Source: Brevibacillus brevis
Lineage (GTDB): Bacteria > Bacillota > Bacilli > Brevibacillales > Brevibacillaceae
Assembly: GCF_900637055.1 (NCBI RefSeq)
Contig: NZ_LR134338.1
Coordinates: 3,792,001-3,856,000, forward strand
Direction: 5' to 3'
DNA: 64,000 nucleotides
The position numbers and the translations under genes were made by a program. The notes under the pieces were generated by a model. The model was not told the origin of the DNA, did no database searches, and saw nothing but the letters and a program-made list of their open reading frames with translations. This document shows, in pieces, positions 41,297 to 48,889 of the stretch (position 1 is the first letter of the stretch; each line of letters starts with the position of its first letter).

Positions 41297-42083
41297 ATCC
41301 GTCCATCGTCGCTACTTGCAGCTAGAAAAGCGTATGAGCTTTTCGGTCTTTTCCACACAACTGTTCCTCTTTCTCGTTTTTCTCGGCTTATGGGAGCTCT
41401 TGGCTCGAACAAACACCATTAATGCACTCATCTTCAGCTATCCCTCCAAGATTTGGGCTCAATTTTGGTTGCAGCTGCAAGATGGCAGTCTTCTCCCGCA
41501 TGTCGGCTTGACCGTATGGGAAACAATTATCGGCTTTCTCTTAGGAACGATTCTAGGAACCGTCATGGCAACGATCATATGGTGGTCCCCTTTTCTCTCC
41601 CGCGTACTAGAGCCTTATCTGGTTATTGCCAACAGTATGCCAAAGGTAGCGCTCGGTCCGGTTTTCATCGTCGGCTTTGGTCCAGGTTTGCTCTCTGTCA
41701 TAGCGATGGGGTGCGCGATCTCGGTCATTATCACCACGATCAACGTCTACACCAGCTTCAAGGAAGTCAATCAAAACTACGTCAAAGTCGTGCAAACACT
41801 CGGGGGGAGCAAACGGCAAATCTTTACGCTCGTCATTTTGCCTGCTACCATCCCAACCCTTCTCGCAACGCTGAAGGTGAATGTCGGACTTTCGTGGGTG
41901 GGCGTCATCGTCGGAGAGTTTCTCGTATCCCAGCAAGGCTTGGGGTATTTGATCATATACGGCTTTCAAGTGTTTAATTTCACCCTGGTCATGATGAGCT
42001 TAGCCATTATCGCGGTTATCGCTACCCTGATGTATCAAGGCGTAGCCTATATAGAGCGGCGGCTCACCAGCCAGTTCAAATAG
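41277..42083 (+). CDS. ABC importer permease
   Basis: A 268-residue BPD-type permease with six helices. The EAA loop is present (QTLGGSKRQIFTLVILPATI), contacting the ATPase. KVALGPVFIVGFG precedes it, as in SsuC/TauC. The ATG lies inside the 3' end of the ATPase gene, a sign of translational coupling. A hairpin follows the stop. Confidence 0.95.
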   Translation: MQPKEIESVHRRYLQLEKRMSFSVFSTQLFLFLVFLGLWELLARTNTINALIFSYPSKIWAQFWLQLQDGSLLPHVGLTVWETIIGFLLGTILGTVMATIIWWSPFLSRVLEPYLVIANSMPKVALGPVFIVGFGPGLLSVIAMGCAISVIITTINVYTSFKEVNQNYVKVVQTLGGSKRQIFTLVILPATIPTLLATLKVNVGLSWVGVIVGEFLVSQQGLGYLIIYGFQVFNFTLVMMSLAIIAVIATLMYQGVAYIERRLTSQFK

Positions 42084-42090
42084 ATAGCTT

Positions 42091-42140
42091 CTAAAAAACG
42101 GTGCCAACCATCAACCGGGGATGATTGCATCGTTTTTTCG
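42091..42140 (+). terminator. Terminator of the ABC operon
   Basis: AAAAAACGGTGCcAACCAT and ATGATTGCATCGTTTTTT form an imperfect stem, followed by a T run. Confidence 0.7.
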
Positions 42141-42163
42141 TGGACCAACATGTTTTGACGAGG

Positions 42164-42550
42164 TTAGGGGGCGACGATCTCGACCTTAATTCTATCTGGG
42201 TCCTCGAAAAACAAAGCGTAATGCCCTTCGCCTCCAGCATGCGGATGCCGATCCTGATAAAGCAAAGAGATTCCGCGACGAGCAGCTTCTTCCCGCAGCT
42301 TTTCCACATGTTCTCGATCCCGTGCGTAGAATGCCAAATGATTCAAACCGACACGACAACGATGATACGGAATGTCGAGGAATCGCTCTTCTGCCTGGAC
42401 AAAAACCAGATAGGTACCGTTCTGTTTCCAGCTTACCCCACTCGCCCATTCTTGATATCGCGTATAGCCCAGCTCCCCCTCCAGCAACCAGCCCCAAAAA
42501 TCTTTGGAGCGCGCCAGATTAGAGACATACACTTCCACATGATGCAGCAT
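42164..42550 (-). CDS. VOC (glyoxalase/bleomycin resistance) family protein
   Basis: A 128-residue single VOC domain: MLHHVEVYVSNLARSKDFWG, VGLNHLAFYARDREHVEKL and EGHYALFFEDPDRIKVEIV. The metal-binding positions His and Glu appear in LHHVEVY and IKVEIV, with His in LNHLAF. A dimer would form the active site. The substrate is unknown; it may act on an aldehyde adduct or bind a drug. Confidence 0.88.
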   Translation of the reverse strand: MLHHVEVYVSNLARSKDFWGWLLEGELGYTRYQEWASGVSWKQNGTYLVFVQAEERFLDIPYHRCRVGLNHLAFYARDREHVEKLREEAARRGISLLYQDRHPHAGGEGHYALFFEDPDRIKVEIVAP

Positions 42551-42573
42551 CGCACAGTCCCCCTTTTTACAGA

Positions 42574-42606
42574 AGAAAAACGCCCGACAGCGAATTGCCG
42601 GGCGCT
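42574..42606 (-). terminator. Terminator of the TPR gene
   Basis: CGCCCG and CGGGCG with flanking bases form a compact stem, followed on the minus strand by TTTTTC. Confidence 0.75.
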
Positions 42607-42618
42607 CTAGCTATCGAT

Positions 42619-43578
42619 TTACTTCCAAAACTTCCACTTGCTCTTTTTCGTCGTCGGATCGTCCATTTGGCTCTCTACGACTTTCTGTTGAGCGGCTGCT
42701 TCTGCTTCGAGCGCTCCAGGTACTCGATTCAGGAAGTGATCAACCATAGGCTTGTAGTTGTCTGGCAAATGCTCTTGCATATTTCGCAGGATGAGGATTG
42801 CCTTTTCCATTTGATCGGTCGCCAACAGAGCGTTGGCATAGTTGAAGCCTGCATACGGATACGGGAAATGCGGCGTCCAGAACTTTTCACAAATCTGAAT
42901 CAACTGATACACATAACCCGCTTGTCCCAATTCACCTGTCACAGTCATGACGACCTCAAAGCGGTCTTTCGCTCCTTCAATCGCTACTGTGTACCATTTC
43001 ATCGCATTCAGGAGGTCCTCCTCCGTCAAAGCAAGACGAGCCAGCTGTAGCTGTGGTCTCCAAGCGCCTTCTTTACTTGCCAGCGCCTCCAGCTGCCCTT
43101 TCAGTTCATCCTTTTTCCCTCTTTGCAAGAAGCTCTCGACAAACATGTTCAAGCCATTTTCTTGATTCGGGTCTTTGTGCAGACCTGTATGTAGGGTCTC
43201 GAACGCTTTTGGCTCATCTCCCTCAAACGCGAAGATTTTTGCCAAATTGGTGCAAGCCGTACCTGAGGACGGGAATCGTTCCAGACAATCTGTCAGGATT
43301 TTTTTAGCGCTTTCAAACTCTCTCGCCTGCATGTGAACCACTGCACGAAAAATGAGAGCAGACTCGATTGGACCGTATAATTCGAGAAGCCTGTCGGCAG
43401 CGACAGCGGCTTGCTCATGAAATTGACCCTTCACCAACTCCATCGCAAAATCGCGAAGCTTATCTTTTTCATCCCAGTACTTATCCAGATTTTGCGGAAT
43501 TATTTTTTTCTGGTAATCCTCTCGGGACATATCGATGGTTTGACCAAGCTCATTGGTAAACGTCACAAATTCAGACAT
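42619..43578 (-). CDS. Tetratricopeptide-repeat protein
   Basis: A 319-residue soluble, all-helical protein with several TPR-like repeats between residues 45 and 290 (AADRLLELYGPIESALIFRA, AKKILTDCLERFPSSGTACT, NLAKIFAFEGDEPKAFETLH). The C-terminus is basic and aromatic (KKSKWKFWK). It probably acts as a protein-interaction scaffold; no partner can be named. The ATG is preceded by GCGAGGC. Confidence 0.8.
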   Translation of the reverse strand: MSEFVTFTNELGQTIDMSREDYQKKIIPQNLDKYWDEKDKLRDFAMELVKGQFHEQAAVAADRLLELYGPIESALIFRAVVHMQAREFESAKKILTDCLERFPSSGTACTNLAKIFAFEGDEPKAFETLHTGLHKDPNQENGLNMFVESFLQRGKKDELKGQLEALASKEGAWRPQLQLARLALTEEDLLNAMKWYTVAIEGAKDRFEVVMTVTGELGQAGYVYQLIQICEKFWTPHFPYPYAGFNYANALLATDQMEKAILILRNMQEHLPDNYKPMVDHFLNRVPGALEAEAAAQQKVVESQMDDPTTKKSKWKFWK

Positions 43579-43649
43579 GAAACAGCCTCGCTTTCATTTC
43601 CTCACAAAAGTTTCAAAAGAACGATTCTCCACACAAAGAAAACCGCCAA

Positions 43650-44024
43650 TTAGATCCATGCTTTGATATTTACTTTACGGATAAATTCCTCCATTGATTC
43701 CTTCGCGGGTTCGTCATTTGCCTCTTCTGCATCTTCCATGCCCATCAGTTGTCGAAACAGTGCTTCGTTCCTTGTCGCCAATGCAAAATCAAGTAAAGCC
43801 TCATGCGAGATGCGATTTGCTTCTTCCTCCAGCAATTGCTCCTCCAAGGCAATATCCTCTTCTACAACAGCGATATGCTTATCAATTTTCGGTATGCGTA
43901 AAACCCAGGAAAATGCGCTGTCCGGATTGCGGTCACGAGCAATCAGGTAACCGTATTCACCCAAAGGCAAACCTTGCTCGAAGGAGTCGGCTACAATGAC
44001 GACGCGTTGTCCAAGCTTGAACAT
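43650..44024 (-). CDS. Hypothetical protein, 124 residues
   Basis: The N-terminal 50 residues look like a small beta-barrel (MFKLGQRVVIVADSFEQGLP, YGYLIARDRNPDSAFSWVLR), followed by an acidic helical region (EEQLLEEEANRISHEALLDF). This resembles SH3-like plus helix proteins but no family is assigned. ATG 44024 has GGGAG upstream; the frame is open to 44114. Confidence 0.6.
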   Translation of the reverse strand: MFKLGQRVVIVADSFEQGLPLGEYGYLIARDRNPDSAFSWVLRIPKIDKHIAVVEEDIALEEQLLEEEANRISHEALLDFALATRNEALFRQLMGMEDAEEANDEPAKESMEEFIRKVNIKAWI

Positions 44025-44191
44025 GAGCGTCAACTCCCAATAAAGATTAATTCTAATCATACTAAATTGTATGTGTTCTTGGGAAGAGCAAACCCCAAGG
44101 ATAGGCAAACGCACAAAAAGTTTGTTGCCCGAACCAAAATAAGGTACAATTTTTACTAGTGAATGGATATTGGTAATGAGGTGTACAAGGT

Positions 44192-44635
44192 ATGGGTGAA
44201 ATGTCTACAGGGTTTTCCCTGTTTATCGTTGGCTGGACCATTGTTCTCGTAAGTCTTATGGCGATTGGCGGGTATTTCATGTTCCGCAAATTTCTCAAGT
44301 CCATGCCCAAGCAAGACGGAAAATCTGACTTGGATTGGCAGGATCATTACATTGATCAGACACGTTCACTCTGGACAGATGAGGGTCTGACTTTGCTCAA
44401 TGAATTGGTTGATCCTGTGCCACAGTTGTTTCGTGATGTTGCGAGACGTTCCATCGCAGCGAAAATCGGCCAGATCGCGCTGGAAGAGAAAGCAACCATC
44501 ATTACAACAGATTTGATTGTAAAAGGGTACATCGTAGCAACCCCCAAACGTGACCACAAATGGCTCATTGCCCACCTGAAATCCAAAGAAATCGACTACA
44601 CGCCTTATGAGAAATATTTGAATGCCGAGGGGTAA
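44192..44635 (+). CDS. DUF2621 (YneK-like) membrane protein
   Basis: A 147-residue protein with one N-terminal transmembrane helix (residues 9-31) and a cytoplasmic or external domain. The conserved core PVPQLFRDVARRSIAAKIGQ and IVKGYIVATPKRDHKWL match DUF2621, found across Bacillales. Function unknown. The ATG has GAGGTG upstream. Confidence 0.85.
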   Translation: MGEMSTGFSLFIVGWTIVLVSLMAIGGYFMFRKFLKSMPKQDGKSDLDWQDHYIDQTRSLWTDEGLTLLNELVDPVPQLFRDVARRSIAAKIGQIALEEKATIITTDLIVKGYIVATPKRDHKWLIAHLKSKEIDYTPYEKYLNAEG

Positions 44636-44662
44636 TTGAAACTTCCTGTGGGGTCATCCGTA

Positions 44663-44684
44663 AAAAAGGTAAGACCTTTTTGGC
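44663..44684 (+). terminator. Hairpin between the DUF2621 gene and the small gene at 44694
   Basis: AAAAAGGT and ACCTTTTT form an eight-base stem with a three-base loop, 28 bases past the stop. Confidence 0.6.
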
Positions 44685-44693
44685 AAGGAGACG

Positions 44694-44942
44694 ATGTGGA
44701 TGTCAGTCCTACTCACGATTTTGGGGATCGGTTTCGTTATTTTGATCGTTGCGATTGTTATTGTGGCGGTCCTCTTTAAGAAAGGCGCCCGGTTCTTGTG
44801 GAAAATGACCGGACGTGGCTATCGCAAGTATAGCAGCAGTGATTACCGATATCGGCCTTTATGGAAGATGGGGCATCGAACATACGGGCATCGTCACTAT
44901 CGTCGCAAATATTCCAGCCATAGTGGATTTTTTAGCAGCTAA
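44694..44942 (+). CDS. Small membrane protein with a basic aromatic tail
   Basis: An 82-residue protein: one transmembrane helix (LLTILGIGFVILIVAIVIVAV, split here as residues 5-27), then a strongly basic tail rich in Tyr, Arg, His and Ser (GYRKYSSSDYRYRPLWKMGH, RTYGHRHYRRKYSSHSG). AAGGAG precedes the ATG; a second ATG at 44700 is possible. The tail resembles spore-coat-like low-complexity sequence. A terminator follows. Confidence 0.65.
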   Translation: MWMSVLLTILGIGFVILIVAIVIVAVLFKKGARFLWKMTGRGYRKYSSSDYRYRPLWKMGHRTYGHRHYRRKYSSHSGFFSS

Positions 44943-44958
44943 CGGTATTAAATTGAGA

Positions 44959-44992
44959 AGGCACTCAAACTCGTTTGAGTGTCTTTTTTGTG
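44959..44992 (+). terminator. Terminator of the 44694 gene
   Basis: ACTCAAAC and GTTTGAGT with a two-base loop and GGC/GTC extension, then TTTTTT. Confidence 0.85.
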
Positions 44993-45092
44993 TGGAAAAA
45001 TCGAAGTTCGGATTTTTTAAAACAACTGTTCTAAAAAACAAATTGAACGATACACTAAACTGTAATTAAATGTAAATCAAGGAGTGGGAGAA

Positions 45093-45542
45093 ATGTTGAA
45101 AAATCAGCTAAAAAAATGGGTTTGCCTAGGTACAGCTGTTTGCGCGTTAACTTTTGGTTCGCAAGCAGCATTCGCCTCTGATGGATGGGGTGATACGAGA
45201 GAGCAAGCCATTCACTTAGGTCTTGGTGCAAGTTACAGTGATACACTTCAGGACTATAATGATGTCGACTGGTACTATCATCAAAACAATTCAGGTTCTC
45301 AAAAATCGGCTGCGATCATTTTGCAATCCCCGCCAAACGAGAATTATAATTTATTGGTCATTCAAAGAGATGCCCAAGGATACGAATACACGACTGACTT
45401 AGCGAGTTCAGGAAATGGCGGGCAAGAATGGATGATATTTGGGATCAATCCGGGAACGAAGGTGTGGTTCAAAGTTTATGGAAATACCACCTCTGACAAT
45501 GATCGCTATAGTAACTACAGGATTGAATTGAGAGAACACTAA
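45093..45542 (+). CDS. Secreted PPC-like domain protein
   Basis: A 149-residue protein with a clear Sec signal peptide (residues about 1-26, KKWVCLGTAVCALTFGSQAA, cut after AFA). The mature domain is a small beta-sandwich of bacterial pre-peptidase C-terminal type: DYNDVDWYYHQNN, YNLLVIQRDAQGYEYTTDL, NPGTKVWFKVYG. Such domains bind ligands or stabilise other exoproteins. GGAGTGGGAG precedes the ATG at 45093. Confidence 0.75.
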   Translation: MLKNQLKKWVCLGTAVCALTFGSQAAFASDGWGDTREQAIHLGLGASYSDTLQDYNDVDWYYHQNNSGSQKSAAIILQSPPNENYNLLVIQRDAQGYEYTTDLASSGNGGQEWMIFGINPGTKVWFKVYGNTTSDNDRYSNYRIELREH

Positions 45543-45562
45543 GGAAGTTCCCCCAAAAAAGC

Positions 45563-45608
45563 AACAAACCTCCAAAACCACAAGACTCGTGGCGCTGGAG
45601 GTTTGTAT
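45563..45608. terminator. Bidirectional terminator
   Basis: AAACCTCCA and TGGAGGTTT with a loop of about 20 bases. It separates two convergent genes. Confidence 0.65.
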
Positions 45609-45611
45609 TAT

Positions 45612-46211
45612 TTAAGCATCACTGCTTTTTTTGTTTACGTTTTGCGGCCCTCCAGATACTCCACCCGATACCAGGAATGCCATGACTTCAGAGCTTTCCG
45701 TATCAAGCAGCTGTACCTGATCGTTCGGAAACAACAGGAGATTTCCTGCAAAATTGTACGACTGTGGCAAATAGACCGCTACATGGTCTGTGAGACCGAA
45801 AGAATCGAGGCTTTCCTTTGTAATAAACCCAATGGCCTTCGCATTTCCATCCTTGGACAGCGTCACGAGCACCGGCTTGTCGAAGCTCTTCTTCTCCCCT
45901 ACAAACGCACCGATCAAATCCTTGATGGATGTATAAATGAGTTTGATAAACGGCACTTTCTCAAAAACGGTGGACACGAGCGAAAGCACTCCGCGTGTCA
46001 GCACATTGGATGCAAGGAAACCTACAATCGTGATGCCGAGTATGGTCAAAAGGAAGCCAAGTCCTGGAATTTGTAAATTAAACCAGTTGTGGACCAGCAG
46101 ATAGAACCAGTTATCCACGGTCGTGAAAATCCAGTATAAAATATAAATCGTCACTGCCAAAGGAATGACAAACAATAACCCCTCTAAGAAATAGCGAATG
46201 AAACGCTTCAT
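45612..46211 (-). CDS. DUF502 family membrane protein
   Basis: A 199-residue protein with two transmembrane segments (LEGLLFVIPLAVTIYILYWI and GFLLTILGITIVGFLASNVL) and the conserved core VPFIKLIYTSIKDLIGAFVG followed by FDKPVLVTL, which defines DUF502. It is implicated in membrane processes in several bacteria, but no mechanism is known to me. GAGAGGAGAAG precedes the ATG at 46211. Confidence 0.88.
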   Translation of the reverse strand: MKRFIRYFLEGLLFVIPLAVTIYILYWIFTTVDNWFYLLVHNWFNLQIPGLGFLLTILGITIVGFLASNVLTRGVLSLVSTVFEKVPFIKLIYTSIKDLIGAFVGEKKSFDKPVLVTLSKDGNAKAIGFITKESLDSFGLTDHVAVYLPQSYNFAGNLLLFPNDQVQLLDTESSEVMAFLVSGGVSGGPQNVNKKSSDA

Positions 46212-46310
46212 CTCTCTTCTCCTCTCTCCTAACCACCTTACCGTAATTATTGTACCTGATTGGATTGCCATCTGCTATGATGAAGAAAAAAAGAGAAAGT
46301 AGGGAAATTC

Positions 46311-47138
46311 ATGCAAGCACTTGTCACACCTCAATGGCTCAAGGATCATCTGAACGATGAAAATTTGGTGATCGTCGATTGTCGTTTTGCTTTAAGTGCT
46401 TCTGAAGCAGGTGCAGAGGAATACACGAAGGATCATATCCCGGGAGCCCTCTACTTTCATCTGAATCGTGACCTTTCTGGCTCCAAAAGCGAGCATGGTG
46501 GACGGCATCCTCTACCAGATACGGATCTGCTGGCAGCCCATTTTTCAAATGCGGGAATCGATGCCAACACAACTGTCATCGCCTACGATGATCAGGAAAT
46601 GGCGATGGCAGGACGGCTATGGTGGCTGCTGCGATACCTTGGTCACGATCAGGTAGCTGTACTCGACGGCGGATACGCTGCTTGGAAAAAGGCTGGCTAT
46701 GAGGTAACAGCAGAAGTCCCTACTGTACAAGCTCGTCAGTTCGTCCCCCATGTCCGCCACGACATGCTGATTGACATGGAAGGTGTCAAAAAACGCAGCG
46801 AGCATACTGTTTTGCTCGATTCTCGTGCGCCAGAACGCTACCGCGGCGAGAACGAACCCATTGACGCAAAAGCAGGTCACATACCCGGGGCACACAATTT
46901 CTTTTACAAGGACAACCTCACTCCTGATCAGACGATGCTTCCGGCAGACGAGCTGCAAAAGCGTCTGGCTCCATACGCTGATAAAGAATTGATCGTCTAT
47001 TGCGGCTCAGGTGTGACAGCTTGCTCCAATTTGCTCGCTTTCCATGCTGCCGGTCGAACAGATGTGAAATTGTATCTGGGCAGCTGGAGTGACTGGAGCT
47101 CGTATCCTGATAATCCGGTAGCAACAGATGTTGAATAA
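46311..47138 (+). CDS. Thiosulfate/3-mercaptopyruvate sulfurtransferase
   Basis: A 275-residue tandem rhodanese. Domain 1 (about 1-140) is the inactive half (VIVDCRFALSASEAGAEEYT). Domain 2 (about 150-270) has the catalytic Cys in IVYCGSGVTAC (about 228), the CGSGVTA loop of 3-mercaptopyruvate sulfurtransferases. It transfers sulfur to cyanide or thiols. AGTAGGG precedes the ATG. It is the last ordinary gene before the AT-rich island. Confidence 0.92.
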   Translation: MQALVTPQWLKDHLNDENLVIVDCRFALSASEAGAEEYTKDHIPGALYFHLNRDLSGSKSEHGGRHPLPDTDLLAAHFSNAGIDANTTVIAYDDQEMAMAGRLWWLLRYLGHDQVAVLDGGYAAWKKAGYEVTAEVPTVQARQFVPHVRHDMLIDMEGVKKRSEHTVLLDSRAPERYRGENEPIDAKAGHIPGAHNFFYKDNLTPDQTMLPADELQKRLAPYADKELIVYCGSGVTACSNLLAFHAAGRTDVKLYLGSWSDWSSYPDNPVATDVE

Positions 47139-47171
47139 TAGATAAGGAAGCCTTGCCAGATGTGGATTTGT

Positions 47172-47217
47172 GGGCTATACAGGTTACCCCGAGGTGGACT
47201 GATGTATAGCCCCTTTT
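47172..47217 (+). terminator. Terminator of the sulfurtransferase gene
   Basis: GGGCTATAC and GTATAGCCC form a nine-base stem with a 23-base loop, followed by TTTT. Confidence 0.75.
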
Positions 47218-47308
47218 GAGTTTTCAATCCTTTGGGTGACCAATGCATTGACCTGCTTCTGTTACCCAGATAAAAATTTTCCATAAAAAAAGGGAAATAG
47301 TTCCACTT

Positions 47309-47364
47309 GTCGAACAATGTAATTAAATAGGACGATTTGACTAGAAATTATTTATAGATAATTA
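47309..47364 (+). promoter_or_regulatory. Putative promoter of the three-gene island operon
   Basis: TTGACT (47337-47342), 16 bases and TAATTA (47359-47364) could be -35 and -10. The 12-base string GTCGAACAATGT at 47309-47320 recurs upstream of the TIR gene at 50927-50938 and contains a CGAAC half site. Confidence 0.5.
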
Positions 47365-47382
47365 GTAAGGATGGGGCAATTT

Positions 47383-48075
47383 ATGATATGGGAAAGTGAA
47401 CAATCACTTGTTGATCACTTTATAAAATTAATTTCAAAAGACAAATCTATAAAAATTATGCGTGAAGTAGAAACAAACTTTGGAAGACCCGATATTTTAT
47501 TGGTCGAGTATAATCAAAAAATACTTGAACAAAGGCTATCTGAACACAAAGAAACATTTGAATTCACAAAAATAATGGGTTACTTATTGGCTTATTTATC
47601 GGATAAAAGATGGGTGAAAACCCAAACAATAAAGAAATCGTTCTTCACAAGTGAAGTTAAGGTTGAAAAAACAATTCATAATCTTAGCGAACTAGGATTA
47701 GTTGATTACAAAGAAGATTCAGGTTTGGTCAAACTGAAAAAACGGAGTGAAATACTAGTAGTAACAAACATTCAAGCTTACGAAGCAAAGTTATCCAAGT
47801 GGAAATATGCAATAGAACAAGCAGAAAGGCATTTATGGTTCACTGGATATTCGGCTGTACTCCTTCCTAATGTATCTCCTTCAATACTTAATAAGACAAT
47901 AAATGAATGTAATAGCAAAGGACTAAGTTTAACACTGATGTTAGATCAAAACACTGTCACAACAATTTTGAAGCCACAAAACAAAAGTGTAATAAACACA
48001 CCTTTATTATGGCAAATAAATGAACAGGTAGTGCAGGAGGCATACAATGATAGAAAAACTCATCCAACATTGTGA
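47383..48075 (+). CDS. PD-(D/E)xK nuclease-like protein with inserted winged helix
   Basis: About 230 residues. EVETNFGRPDILLVEYN carries a PD motif after an acidic residue. A wHTH-like segment follows (WVKTQTIKKSFFTSEVKVEK, TIHNLSELGLVDY). AYEAKLSKWKYAIEQAERHL could supply the ExK half of a nuclease site and the helix that packs behind it. The winged helix would thus sit between the two halves of one fold. Function is inferred; no family recognised. The start is ATG 47383 (GGGG six bases upstream), or ATG 47371. Its 3' end overlaps the kinase gene by 29 bases. Clearly AT-rich. Confidence 0.65.
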   Translation: MIWESEQSLVDHFIKLISKDKSIKIMREVETNFGRPDILLVEYNQKILEQRLSEHKETFEFTKIMGYLLAYLSDKRWVKTQTIKKSFFTSEVKVEKTIHNLSELGLVDYKEDSGLVKLKKRSEILVVTNIQAYEAKLSKWKYAIEQAERHLWFTGYSAVLLPNVSPSILNKTINECNSKGLSLTLMLDQNTVTTILKPQNKSVINTPLLWQINEQVVQEAYNDRKTHPTL

Positions 48076-48889
48076 ATCTTTTCTACCCGAAATTCAGGGG
48101 CTACAAAGATTTGACTCTGGCGGACAAAAAGTTGTTTTTTTAGGGAATCATGTCATTCATGGTTCCGTTGTCCTTAAACTTATAGAGATCAACTCTGATT
48201 CTTCGGGTAAACGTGCCCTTCGGGAAATGGAGATTGCCTCTAAACTTGTCGGAAACAATTTTGCAAAAGTTTATGGTTATGGATCGTTTACTCTGGGAAA
48301 TCAGGAGTTTATGTACATAATTGAAGAGTATATTGATGGAATCAACTTAAGAAAACATCTTATTATGGTTGGTAAAATGAACTTTACAGAAGTTCTAAAA
48401 CTTGGATGTAGCTTACTGGAGGCATTAAAAACTATTCATAGTGAAAATTTAGTGCACAGAGATTTAAAGCCCGAAAATATTATTCTGTCTACCGAGAAAA
48501 TAGTAGTAATCGATTTTGGTATAGCTCGAGATTTGGAAAAACAATCATTAACTGCAGATCTTGCATTTTTCGGTCCAATGACAATTGGTTACGCTGCACC
48601 GGAACAAATAAAAAATCAAAAGAGGCAAATTTGCAATAGAACGGATTTATTTACGTGGGGAATAATTATGTACGAATGTTTAATGGGGGTAAATCCTTTC
48701 AGAATAAATTCAGATAGTAGTGAAATTATTTTAAAAGATACTATTACATATAACCCTCCCCTTTTGTCGTGTGACCATCAAGATTTCTCTCATATTGTAC
48801 ATACTTGTCTGAACAAAGCAATTCATAGACGACCTCCCTCAGCAGGTCACATTTTAGAAACTTTAAAAATAAGGGGGATATCTTCATGA
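48047..48889 (+). CDS. Soluble Ser/Thr protein kinase
   Basis: A 280-residue Hanks-type kinase with no membrane segment or extra domain. ATP Lys44 is in VVLKLIE, the helix C Glu near 60, the catalytic loop VHRDLKPENIIL at 136-147 (Asp139), DFG at 156-158 and APE at 184-186; all residues for activity are present. GGAGG precedes the ATG, which lies inside the upstream gene. Unlike PrkC/PknB it has no PASTA or membrane anchor. The overlap with both neighbours suggests a fixed module in which the kinase acts on one of their products. Confidence 0.88.
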   Translation: MIEKLIQHCESFLPEIQGLQRFDSGGQKVVFLGNHVIHGSVVLKLIEINSDSSGKRALREMEIASKLVGNNFAKVYGYGSFTLGNQEFMYIIEEYIDGINLRKHLIMVGKMNFTEVLKLGCSLLEALKTIHSENLVHRDLKPENIILSTEKIVVIDFGIARDLEKQSLTADLAFFGPMTIGYAAPEQIKNQKRQICNRTDLFTWGIIMYECLMGVNPFRINSDSSEIILKDTITYNPPLLSCDHQDFSHIVHTCLNKAIHRRPPSAGHILETLKIRGISS

